From Bacteroidales bacterium (GTDB lineage Bacteria; Bacteroidota; Bacteroidia; Bacteroidales; Lentimicrobiaceae), in the NCBI GenBank assembly GCA_016705005.1, contig JADIZB010000024.1, positions 1 through 64,000 on the forward strand: a stretch of DNA of 64,000 nucleotides. Reading direction: 5' to 3'. Positions 32,521-40,870 of this stretch are shown here, in pieces. Under the pieces are notes generated by a model. The model saw nothing but the letters and a program-made list of their open reading frames with translations, was not told the origin of the DNA and did not search any database. The translations under genes were made by a program, and so were the position numbers. Every line of letters starts with the position of its first letter. The first letter of the stretch is position 1.

Positions 32521-33477
32521 TCAGACCCACTCTTCACTCAGTACATTCCCCTGCACACCAATGATCGATTTTTTAACAGGGATGTTTCTTCCTGACTGCT
32601 GCCTGGCCAGCATAGCCATCTGAAGCAGTCCTGAACAGCAGGGCACTTCCATCATAATAACACTCAGCGTGTTGATGTTGCTCTGGCTGATCATGGCAGT
32701 CAGTTTTTCAACGTATGATTCCTTATTGCTGTCCAGTTTGGGGCAAGCAATAGCCAGAGTTTTGCCTTTCAGATAATGGCTGTGGAAATTTCCCATCGAA
32801 AACGCTACGCAGTCAGCGGCCAGCACCACATCGGCATTTTTAAAATAACCGGCCTGTGGGTTCAGCAGATGAAGCTGAACCGGCCACTGGCGGAGCTCTG
32901 AGGGAGCTTCCACCTGTGTGTACGTTTCTGGCTCTTTATTTACAGCAACTGCTTCGTTGACTTTGTTCAGATCAATATTGAAATCGATGGTTTTTGACCC
33001 CGGACAACCACCCCCACAACCGGACGATGGGGCAGGGGATAACTCAGCTCTGGCCTGATTCAGGTTTTCATATTTCTCCTGATGCTGATGCTTGTGTATG
33101 TGAACCGGCTGTTTTTCTGTCTTATCCGGACTCATGTCGACATTATTCTCCTTAATGTAAGCGATGGCTTGTTTCAGCAGATCGGTTTCGTTGTGGTCGC
33201 GCAGGTGTTCCAGATGGGCCAGAATGGTATTGCGCCCTTTCGGGACCATCAGTTCCATGACTTTTCTTTCATCATAAGGCTCTGCTTCGCGTTCCTCCAT
33301 GGTTATAGCACCCTCAGGACAATGTCCGATGCAGGCGCCCAGGCCATCGCAAAACAGGTCACTGATCAGACGGGCTTTCCCGTCAATAATCTGTAAAGCT
33401 CCTTCGTGGCAATTAGGTACACAATTACCACAACCGTTGCATAATTCTTCGTCAATTTTAATAATTGTCCTTTTCAT
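32521..33477 (-). CDS. Ferredoxin-like 4Fe-4S protein of a redox-stress operon
   Basis: A 318-aa protein. The N-terminus carries two cysteine clusters (CNGCGNCVPNC, then CDGLGACIGHC) for two 4Fe-4S centres. The middle holds a His-rich linker (HIHKHQHQ) and a CGGGCPG motif. The C-terminal 130 residues (VVLAADCVAFSMGNFHSHYLKGKTLAIACPKLD...MEVPCCSGLLQMA) contain four more cysteines. In other Bacteroidota, proteins of this type lie beside hydroxylamine reductase (hcp) genes. It follows the Rrf2 gene by only 4 bp. An electron-transfer role is inferred. Confidence 0.82.
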   Translation of the reverse strand: MKRTIIKIDEELCNGCGNCVPNCHEGALQIIDGKARLISDLFCDGLGACIGHCPEGAITMEEREAEPYDERKVMELMVPKGRNTILAHLEHLRDHNETDLLKQAIAYIKENNVDMSPDKTEKQPVHIHKHQHQEKYENLNQARAELSPAPSSGCGGGCPGSKTIDFNIDLNKVNEAVAVNKEPETYTQVEAPSELRQWPVQLHLLNPQAGYFKNADVVLAADCVAFSMGNFHSHYLKGKTLAIACPKLDSNKESYVEKLTAMISQSNINTLSVIMMEVPCCSGLLQMAMLARQQSGRNIPVKKSIIGVQGNVLSEEWV

Positions 33478-33481
33478 TGTA

Positions 33482-33889
33482 TTATTTGTTGGAAATGAGA
33501 TCAGCTAAGGTTTTTGTTCTGAGGTATCCGATAAATTCAACAGAAAATTTATCCGCCAGTCCTCCGAAAACACAGGATATAAACGGACACTTTTGTGTTT
33601 CTATTCCGCAGTGATGTTCTTCAAGACTACCTTCAATTAACTCATAAATCTGCAGAAGGTTTATTTTTTCCGGATCTCCTTTCAGCGTGAAGCCACCCCT
33701 GGGCCCTCTCACCGAATCCAAAAATCCATTCTTGACCAGGATCTGCATCACTTTGGCCAGATGGTTGCGCGATGAATGGGTTACAGCTGCAATCTGGTTC
33801 ACATTCATCATTTCTGAACTTCCGGCAATCAGCACCATGCTATGCACAGCCAGTGATGCTGCCTCTGAAATATGAACCACTTTTGCCAT
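33482..33889 (-). CDS. Rrf2-family regulator (first of the stress operon)
   Basis: A 135-aa Rrf2 protein with a winged HTH at about 20-60 (MMNVNQIAAVTHSSRNHLAKVMQILVKNGFLDSVRGPRGGF) and three cysteines near 93-104 (CGIETQKCPFISC), the usual ligands for an Fe-S cluster that senses NO or redox state, as in NsrR and IscR. It is the first gene of the ferredoxin/DUF438 cluster and very probably controls it. A promoter with a -7 box TACATTTG lies upstream. A second Rrf2 gene follows 0.2 kb away. Confidence 0.9.
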   Translation of the reverse strand: MAKVVHISEAASLAVHSMVLIAGSSEMMNVNQIAAVTHSSRNHLAKVMQILVKNGFLDSVRGPRGGFTLKGDPEKINLLQIYELIEGSLEEHHCGIETQKCPFISCVFGGLADKFSVEFIGYLRTKTLADLISNK

Positions 33890-33925
33890 TGGTTTGCCTT
33901 AAGATGTAATTAGGTATTTGAATAC

Positions 33926-33955
33926 GCAAATGTATGTACAATAATTTCTCTTTTG
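33926..33955 (-). promoter_or_regulatory. Promoter of the Rrf2-led operon
   Basis: On the minus strand the -7 element TACATTTG (33927-33934) has a TTG-type -33 element 21 nt upstream, 37-45 bp before the ATG. The sequence ATTTG-AATACG-CAAAT (33917-33932) overlaps the -7 box as an inverted repeat and could be an operator for the Rrf2 protein. Confidence 0.5.
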
Positions 33956-34096
33956 CAAGAAAAATTATAATTTTTTTTAAAAGAAATGTAAGTAATTGTA
34001 AATAAGCTATATAAATGATAATAGAAATGTCTGGTAAGCTGAATCTCTTAGGGTAGGGTAATCCATTCGGAATTTAATCCCCGGTAAACCGGACTG

Positions 34097-34501
34097 TTAT
34101 TTTTCTATAAAATCGTTAAGGGTCTGACTACTCATGTATTGTTTGAACTCCTGGGTCATTTTATTCACGATGTTGTTCATCAGGCATTTCTGAAAAGGGC
34201 ACACGGGGCTGTTAACCGGGCATTTCCCCTCTTCAAGTTTTCCCTCAATGGCTTCGTAAACCTGTAAAAGAGTAATGTTTGCTGCCGGTATCCGTAACAT
34301 AAATCCGCCCGATGGTCCCCTGTTTGAGTTCAGGAAGCCTTCTTTAACCAGCCGCTGGAGAATCTTGGCGGCATGATGCCTGGAAGCTCCTGTCCGTTCT
34401 GAAATTTTGATAACATTGAGGCTTTCTTTGGCTGATGCAATCAGCACCATGCTATGAACAGCAATGGATGCCGCTTCTGAAAGGGAAATAATTTTCGACA
34501 T
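34097..34501 (-). CDS. Second Rrf2-family regulator
   Basis: A 134-aa Rrf2 protein similar in layout to its neighbour at 33.5 kb: HTH (LNVIKISERTGASRHHAAKILQRLVKEGFLNSNRGPSGGF) and cysteines in GKCPVNSPVCPFQKC near 96-108. The start at 34501 (MSKIISLSEAAS) aligns with the first Rrf2 protein; an upstream ATG would add nine residues. The two proteins share the opening SEAAS.AVHSMVLIA, so they come from a duplication. Its target may be the same cluster or nrfHA. Confidence 0.88.
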   Translation of the reverse strand: MSKIISLSEAASIAVHSMVLIASAKESLNVIKISERTGASRHHAAKILQRLVKEGFLNSNRGPSGGFMLRIPAANITLLQVYEAIEGKLEEGKCPVNSPVCPFQKCLMNNIVNKMTQEFKQYMSSQTLNDFIEK

Positions 34502-34693
34502 TACAGTATTGAAGTATTTAAAAGACAAATTTCGGGATAATAATATTTAATTCTTTACATGTTTCACTGAAAATGTAATTGCGCTTAGCAGTGTTTTACT
34601 TAATTTCTATATATGATAAAGGCTTTACAACAATTTTTTATAAGAATTCCAATGAAGTTTATATTCATTTTAAATAAGTGACGGAAATATCTC

Positions 34694-34701
34694 TACTTTT
34701 G
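34694..34701 (+). promoter_or_regulatory. -7 promoter element of typA
   Basis: TACTTTTG, 35 bp before the typA start codon, fits the Bacteroidota -7 consensus. A weak TTTA -33 element lies 21 nt upstream (34669-34672). Confidence 0.5.
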
Positions 34702-34736
34702 CAGTTCTTTTCAGATTTACAAAAATTCAAGCTAAA

Positions 34737-36538
34737 ATGCATAATATCAGAAATATAGCGATTATCGCCCATGTCGATCATGGTAAGACAACCCTTGTTG
34801 ACAGGATACTTCACCAGGTAAAACTGTTCCGTGAGAACCAGGATATGGGTGAACTGATCCTGGATAGCAATGACCTTGAACGGGAACGCGGCATCACCAT
34901 TCTTTCGAAAAACGTATCGGTAAGGTACAAAGGATTCAAAATTAACATCATTGATACCCCCGGCCACAGCGACTTTGGTGGAGAAGTTGAACGCGTGCTC
35001 AACATGGCCGATGGCGTATTACTGCTGGTCGATGCCTTTGAAGGCCCATGCCGCAGACACGTTTCGTATTACAGAAGGCCATTGCCCTGAATCTGAAACC
35101 AATCGTTGTTATCAATAAGGTTGATAAACCCAACTGTGACCCTGAAGCGGTGCAGGAAGCGGTTTTTGACCTGATGTTCAATCTGGATGCTTCCGAGGAT
35201 CAGTTAAATTTTCCCACAGTTTTCGGATCTTCAAAGGAGGGCTGGATGTCTGACGACTGGAGAAAGCCGTCAGAGGACGTAACTTATTTACTAGATTCCA
35301 TTATTGAAAATATTCCTGCCTCAAAATTTTCGGAAGGCAATACACAGATGCAGATCACTTCGCTCGATTATTCATCCTATGTTGGACGGATTGCCGTTGG
35401 AAGATTGTCACGCGGGGTACTGCGTGGTGGTATGAATGTATCGCTGATAAAACAGGATGGCCGGATATTCAGGTCAAAAATCAAGGAATTGTATGTTTTT
35501 GAAGGACTTGGTAAGGAAAAGATCAAGACCGATGTTCTTCCCGGTGAAATATGCGCTGTTCTTGGAATTGATGATTTTGAAATCGGTGATACCATTGCTG
35601 ATTTTGAATTGCCTGAAGCATTGAAACCTCTTCAGATTGACGAGCCTACGATGAGTATGCTCTTTACCATCAACAATTCACCTTTTTACGGACGTGAAGG
35701 TAAGTTCGTAACCTCGCGTCACCTGCGTGAACGTTTGTTTAAGGAAATCGAAAAGAACCTCGCCATGAGGCTTGTTGAAACCGATTCACCGGAAGCATTA
35801 ATGGTTTATGGCCGTGGAATCCTCCATCTCTCTATTTTGGTTGAGACCATGCGCCGCGAGGGATATGAACTTCAGCTCGGTCAGCCCCAGGTAATCATTA
35901 AGGAAATTGATGGTGTGAACAATGAACCGGTTGAAATGCTTACTGTTCATGTACCGGAAGCTTTTTCAGGTAAAGTAATAGAACTTGTTACCCAGCGCCG
36001 GGGAGAGATTGCCACCATTGAAACCAAGGGTGACCGCATCCACCTTGAATTTAAAATTCCGTCACGGGGTATCATCGGTCTTCGCAACAATGTGTTGACT
36101 GCCACCGAAGGAGAGGCCATTATGGCACACCGTTTCCTGGCCTATGAGCCATGGAAAGGCGAAATCGCCGGGCGCCGCAACGGTGCCCTGATCGCCATGG
36201 AAACCGGGATGGCCATTGCATATTCCATCGACAAACTTCAGGATCGTGGCTCTTTCTTCGTACATCCGAATGAAGAGATCTATGCCGGCCAGGTGATCGG
36301 TGAACAGATCAGACCCGACGATCTGCTGGTGAATGTAACGAAAACCAAGAAACTGACCAATGTACGTGCTTCCGGAACGGATGACAAAATCTTTATTGTT
36401 CCTGCCATTAAGTTTTCGCTCGAAGAAGCCATGGAATACATCGGCAAGGATGAATACCTTGAAGTTACCCCAAGGTCACTCAGGTTGCGGAAAATCATCC
36501 TGGATGAGCATGATCGCAAACGTGCTTCAAAGAGTTAA
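34737..36538 (+). CDS. typA: BipA/TypA ribosome-associated GTPase, frameshifted
   Basis: Two overlapping frames form one TypA of about 600 aa. The first frame holds the G1 motif AHVDHGKTT, the G2 region RERGITI and the G3 motif DTPGHSDFGGEVERV, and ends in VDAFEGP. The second frame continues with MPQTRFVLQKAIALNLKPIVVINKVDKPN (G4 NKVD) and runs to the C-terminus (LKFKIPSRGII-type domain V, end ...DRKRASKS). The break is in the CCC run at 35046-35048, where one C appears to be missing. The rest is intact over 1.5 kb, so either a sequencing error or a very recent mutation is likely. The protein acts in ribosome assembly and stress translation. Confidence 0.92.
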
Positions 36539-36560
36539 AATATTCCTGCATTGATTTTAG

Positions 36561-36590
36561 GAGGGACATGATACATCGTGTCCCTCTTTT
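36561..36590 (+). terminator. Terminator of typA
   Basis: The stem GAGGGACA/TGTCCCTC, with a 10-base loop, is followed by TTTT. It starts 22 bp after the typA stop codon. Confidence 0.8.
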
Positions 36591-36725
36591 GTTGAATGGT
36601 GTTTTACAAATATTTGGCTACAGTGCAATGCCAAAATTTCAAAAGCAATGAAAACGGCAGAATATTTGCAAGCCTCATGCCGTTAATCAATCACAAAGAA
36701 AACTTTCACTGAAACCTTGTAATAG

Positions 36726-37328
36726 ATGAAAAAGATCCCTGTTATTGCTGCCATTTTCCTGATGATTACACTTATAACCGGCTGTGAAATCCTTGACCAG
36801 GCGAGGCAGGTCGCCATGCTCTCAAAATGTGAGTTCAAACTGAAAACCGTTGACCAGTTGCGCCTGGCAGGTGTAAACATACAACAGGTTAAAAAGCTTA
36901 CCGATCTCAACATGATGGACGCTGCGAAAATCACAGCTGCTGCAGTTTCGGGCGGGAGCCTGCCACTTAATTTTACCCTGAACGTGGAAGCCAGGAACCC
37001 GAACACTAACACAGCAGGTCTTACAAAACTTGACTGGATATTGTACATCGACGATATTCAGATGGTAAGCGGGGTGAATGAGCAGCGGGTTCAGATTCCG
37101 GGTAACGGCGGAACCGGGATTATTCCCCTTTCCATCGGTATTGATCTGAAACAGGCCCTGAAAGGAAAAAGCGGGGATGCCATCGCCAATTTCGGGCTGA
37201 ACCTGGCTGGTGCAGGTAACAAGCCTTCCCGGATTACCCTGAAAGCGAAACCGACGATAATGGTCGGGTCACAGGCAATTGCTTATCCGGGTTACCTGAC
37301 CATTCAGAATGAGTTTACCTCAAATTAA
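36726..37328 (+). CDS. LEA14-like lipoprotein
   Basis: A 200-aa protein with a lipobox (LITGC, Cys20), so it should be an outer- or inner-membrane-anchored lipoprotein. The segment LPLNFTLNVEARNPNTNTAGLTKLDWILYIDDIQMVSG is typical of the LEA14/WHy beta-sandwich domain, and the end (RITLKAKPTIMVGSQAIAYPGYLTI) completes it. In plants and archaea the domain is linked to stress. Here the function is unknown. It is a single gene. Confidence 0.75.
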   Translation: MKKIPVIAAIFLMITLITGCEILDQARQVAMLSKCEFKLKTVDQLRLAGVNIQQVKKLTDLNMMDAAKITAAAVSGGSLPLNFTLNVEARNPNTNTAGLTKLDWILYIDDIQMVSGVNEQRVQIPGNGGTGIIPLSIGIDLKQALKGKSGDAIANFGLNLAGAGNKPSRITLKAKPTIMVGSQAIAYPGYLTIQNEFTSN

Positions 37329-37424
37329 CTTTAAAGGCATCCTGTTAAAATGAGAGGATTCGGCCCTAAAACCGAAGTTCAGGGAACACGCCTGACCCAC
37401 ATAACTTATTGCAAATGTGGATGA

Positions 37425-39557
37425 TTACTTTTGAACAAGAATCTTTCCTGTCAGCATCTGTGCGCCGGAAATGACCTGTACAAGGTAAATCCCGTTTTTC
37501 ATCATCCCAAGGTCAACCGGAACAGTTTGTATGCCGGCAATAGTTTCGGGTATTGACTGGTGATAAATCATTCTGCCGGTTACATCCAGAACCTTTAATT
37601 CTGCCCGATTGGCTTCAGCAACATTAAATTGAATCACGGCATTGTCTTCGGCAGGGTTAGGAAATATGGTCAGAACATCTCTGGTTTCTCCGACGATTGA
37701 ATAACTGTTGCCCACCGGCAATTCCGGCCGCGTGCAGAGCAGGGTGCCATTTTCACCTCCGACCAGATCCACTGTATTTTGCAGGATAGTAACCCTGAAC
37801 AGATCATTCATGGTATTGCTCTGAACCACCGACCAAGACATGCCGTTGTATTTCAACAATGTGCCATTCCGGCCGCAGGCCCAGCCCTGATTGTTGTCAC
37901 CGATGCAGACTGAAAGCAGGTCTTCGTTGGTAACCGGTTCAAATTCAAGCCAGTTTCCGCCATCGAAATATGCGATCAGACCATTATCTCCGACTGCATA
38001 AACATGAAAATCATAATAACCGGATACACTCAGGTCATTAAAACCGCCTCGCGTTGTTTCATAACTGACAGCCCATTCATCCTGAATAAAATCATTATAA
38101 TAAATAACTCCTTTAATATCACTATCGGATCGTTTACAACACATCCATGCGGCCTCTTCTAAATAGCCCGGGTATGAAACCTTTTCAGCAATCGGGATGT
38201 CCTGCATAAATTTAAAGGATGTAATACTGTCAGAAAGAGGCAAAACCAGGTTGGTCCAGGAATCCTGGATTCTGGTGTATAAGATATTATAAGAAGAGAT
38301 ACCGATATCGTAGGATGAAATATCAATGTCGCTCACCGGCATATATATATCCATAGCCGGAATAGTTTCTTCAACCCAGATTCCGTTAAAACAGGAGAAT
38401 AACTTTACCTCATAGTTGTAAGGTTCCGGCAAATCCAGCTTTTTGAAGGCAGAAGCCCACAATACCTGATCACCTGATGAAGTGACTTCATTAAACCTGA
38501 ACCCTTCAACTGTAAGTTCATTGGTCCATTTTCCCGCATCGTAATGCCAGATACCATCGGTGCCGCAGGCGAAATAACCGTTGTTGGCCTGTGTAAACGC
38601 GATATCGAGGATGCTGTCGGCTGTAAAGCCGTTGGAAACACTCCAGGTGCCGTCGGATCCGTGGTAAACATATCCGGTGGTATCGCTAACATAGGCTTCG
38701 TTCTCTCCGGTTGCTTCAACTGAAGTCAGCAGTCTGTCGTAAGCGAATGAGCTTTCTTTTATCCGGTTATCGCCGGAGAATCTGTAAACTGAAGGATAGG
38801 TATCCACAAAAAATGCGATCCGGTTCTGAATTCCAAAGCCATGTTCGTTGTCTGACATGGATAACCCGGAATTAATACCACCGGCACCAAGCGGAAGCCA
38901 TTGATCTCCATTGAATTGATAAAGCAGGCCATAGCCTTCCGTATCGGAGCCGTTAAGTAAAACATCGGAGTGCCCTGACATATGCACGGATGAGAACATT
39001 ATGTAGCTTCCTGTGGCAAAACTGAAATCAGGTTCCCAATTCCCATTTGTGAAATGATAGAGTGAATTATACAACCCGGCAGCCCAGCCTTCATCCTGAT
39101 TGGCAAAACTAACAGTTGTCAGATTTTCAGCTTCCTGCTGAACCTGCCATGAATCCCCGTCCCAGAAAAGAATGGTATTGCCGACAGCCCACCCATGGGT
39201 TTCATCGGTAAAGCATACATCGTTCAGGGTAACATTAACCGGGCTTTCCTGCTCAACCCAATCTGCACCGTTGAACTTCAGGATTGTACCGTTATCACCC
39301 ACCGCCCACGCCAGCGTGGGAGAGAGGTATTTCACTGCATTCAGGTTATCCGAAACCGGACTGACGGCCTGTGCCCAGATGCTGTCGCTGTAATGGAGGA
39401 TAACGCCGTTATCAGCAACGGCAATACCGAGGCCGGCCTCGGCAAAACTGATATCATTCAGGTGATGGTGGCCGGTTGACGGATTGATCCAATACCATGA
39501 CTGGGCGGTGATCTGGCTGCAGGCAAGCAGCATCAGGAATGTAAAAAGGTTTCTCAT
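37425..39557 (-). CDS. T9SS protein with Ycf48-like propeller repeats
   Basis: A 710-aa exported protein (signal MRNLFTFLMLLACSQITAQ). It consists of repeats like GLGIAVADNGVILHYSDS, TLAWAVGDNGTILKFNGADW, TEDVCFTDETHGWAVGN-type segments and NQGWACGRNGTLLKYNGMSW, the pattern of Ycf48/BNR propellers. The C-terminus (TIFPNPAEDNAVIQFNVAEANR to IYLVQVISGAQMLTGKILVQK) is the T9SS sorting domain. It is presumably a surface protein of unknown ligand. It is convergent with the LEA14-like gene. Confidence 0.85.
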   Translation of the reverse strand: MRNLFTFLMLLACSQITAQSWYWINPSTGHHHLNDISFAEAGLGIAVADNGVILHYSDSIWAQAVSPVSDNLNAVKYLSPTLAWAVGDNGTILKFNGADWVEQESPVNVTLNDVCFTDETHGWAVGNTILFWDGDSWQVQQEAENLTTVSFANQDEGWAAGLYNSLYHFTNGNWEPDFSFATGSYIMFSSVHMSGHSDVLLNGSDTEGYGLLYQFNGDQWLPLGAGGINSGLSMSDNEHGFGIQNRIAFFVDTYPSVYRFSGDNRIKESSFAYDRLLTSVEATGENEAYVSDTTGYVYHGSDGTWSVSNGFTADSILDIAFTQANNGYFACGTDGIWHYDAGKWTNELTVEGFRFNEVTSSGDQVLWASAFKKLDLPEPYNYEVKLFSCFNGIWVEETIPAMDIYMPVSDIDISSYDIGISSYNILYTRIQDSWTNLVLPLSDSITSFKFMQDIPIAEKVSYPGYLEEAAWMCCKRSDSDIKGVIYYNDFIQDEWAVSYETTRGGFNDLSVSGYYDFHVYAVGDNGLIAYFDGGNWLEFEPVTNEDLLSVCIGDNNQGWACGRNGTLLKYNGMSWSVVQSNTMNDLFRVTILQNTVDLVGGENGTLLCTRPELPVGNSYSIVGETRDVLTIFPNPAEDNAVIQFNVAEANRAELKVLDVTGRMIYHQSIPETIAGIQTVPVDLGMMKNGIYLVQVISGAQMLTGKILVQK

Positions 39558-39756
39558 GTTGATGGTGATTCAGGAATCAGTATCTAATGCTAAGGATCGT
39601 ATATAACTATATTGAGTGTATCAAAGTTAATATTTAATACTGTATTATATTTTATCGTCGGGAAATAATAACGGTTTATTAAAATATCTGACCAGATTTT
39701 ACGGTGCAATTGTAACAAAAACAGGTCCATTCTGTTTTATAATAAAAACCTTGAAA

Positions 39757-40284
39757 ATGAATCCAGCCAATAAAAAGGTACTGTGTCTCGTACACAACGA
39801 TTTTGAAGACCTCGAACTCTGGTATCCTGTACTCAGACTCAGGGGTGAAGGATTTAAGGTCATCCTTGCAGGAGATATCGGCAACCATGTTTATGTTGGT
39901 AAGTATGGTGTACCGGCGAAAAGCGATGTCTCCTTCGAAGAGATTGATGCGGAAGATTATGACGGATTGCTTGTTCCGGGTGGCTGGGCGCCTGATAAAT
40001 TAAGGCGGTCGCCCGATGTGCTTGAATTTACCCGTAAAATGATGACATCCGGGAAACCCGTCGGCCAGATCTGCCATGCCGGCTGGGTGCTGGTTTCGGC
40101 CAATGTACTGAAAGGTAGGAAAGTTACCGGTTCTCCTGGTATCAAGGATGATCTGATCAATGCCGGAGGACTATGGTCTGATGATGCAGTGGTGGTGGAT
40201 GGAAACCTGGTTTCAGCTCAGAAACCTGCCGATTTGCCGTTTTACACGAATGCGTTTCTGCAATTGTTTGAAGCGGAAAATTGA
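39757..40284 (+). CDS. DJ-1/PfpI family protein
   Basis: A 175-aa protein with a class I glutamine-amidotransferase-like fold. The segments EDLELWYPVLRLRGEGFKVILAG, DYDGLLVPGGWAPDKLR and the nucleophile elbow GQICHAGWVLVSANVLKGRKVTG (Cys, then His) are those of PfpI-type intracellular proteases/deglycases. The start is ATG 39757; TTG 39751 is possible. Related proteins act on damaged proteins or small carbonyl compounds; the exact activity is not clear. Confidence 0.88.
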   Translation: MNPANKKVLCLVHNDFEDLELWYPVLRLRGEGFKVILAGDIGNHVYVGKYGVPAKSDVSFEEIDAEDYDGLLVPGGWAPDKLRRSPDVLEFTRKMMTSGKPVGQICHAGWVLVSANVLKGRKVTGSPGIKDDLINAGGLWSDDAVVVDGNLVSAQKPADLPFYTNAFLQLFEAEN

Positions 40285-40338
40285 GAATGAGAAATTGGTT
40301 TAGCCCTTTCCTGAAGAACAAACCAGCTCAATTCAGGT

Positions 40339-40734
40339 TTACGATTTAATAACTTCCAGTTTTTTCTTCAGTTTATCAATCAGGGCTGATTCGGTTTCGT
40401 TGACACCTTCGTTGGCTGCGGCGATCCTGAAAGCCACTTTCAGGCAAAGGTTTTTAATCCTTGCATCAAACAGGGGTGCATTCGAATCAATGTAGCCTGT
40501 AAAGTCGGTGAAAGCCTCTCTGGCAGAGGCGTTGTTTTTCCTCAATCTGTTGAATTCCGCCCCGGCACCCAACACCGCATCGCGATGGCTGTGATTTGCT
40601 GATCCTGTATTTTCGATTTCCTGACCGATGAATTCACAGATTTTATCAACCTCTTCTGTTTGAACAATCCCATCAGCCCGAGCCACCGCATAGGCCAGCC
40701 GGCCTAGCTCTGTGTAAAAAACTGAATAATCCAT
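40339..40734 (-). CDS. TerB-like helical protein
   Basis: A 131-aa, mostly helical protein from ATG 40734 (MDYSVFYTELGRLAYAVARADG). The pattern AYAVARADGIVQTEEVDKICEFI and the later KVAFRIAAANEGVNETESALIDKLKKKL match the TerB/DjlA-like fold, in which acidic residues after ADG bind metal. TerB proteins are linked to tellurite or phage resistance, but such single copies are common and their role is unknown. It is divergent from trkH. Confidence 0.7.
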   Translation of the reverse strand: MDYSVFYTELGRLAYAVARADGIVQTEEVDKICEFIGQEIENTGSANHSHRDAVLGAGAEFNRLRKNNASAREAFTDFTGYIDSNAPLFDARIKNLCLKVAFRIAAANEGVNETESALIDKLKKKLEVIKS

Positions 40735-40870
40735 GGTGAATGAATTAAGTGATGATTTTTTATTCCGGGTTTTACCAATCAAATTCCCTGCCACAGGGCA
40801 ATTTGGCAGGATCATAATTTAGTGGATATTAATCCTTAATTTTGTAAAACCATTTTACCTGATCAGGATA

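Noticed and set aside
40339..40734. TerB-like gene as part of a tellurite or phage defence cluster
   Set aside because: No other ter genes are near; it lies alone next to trkH.
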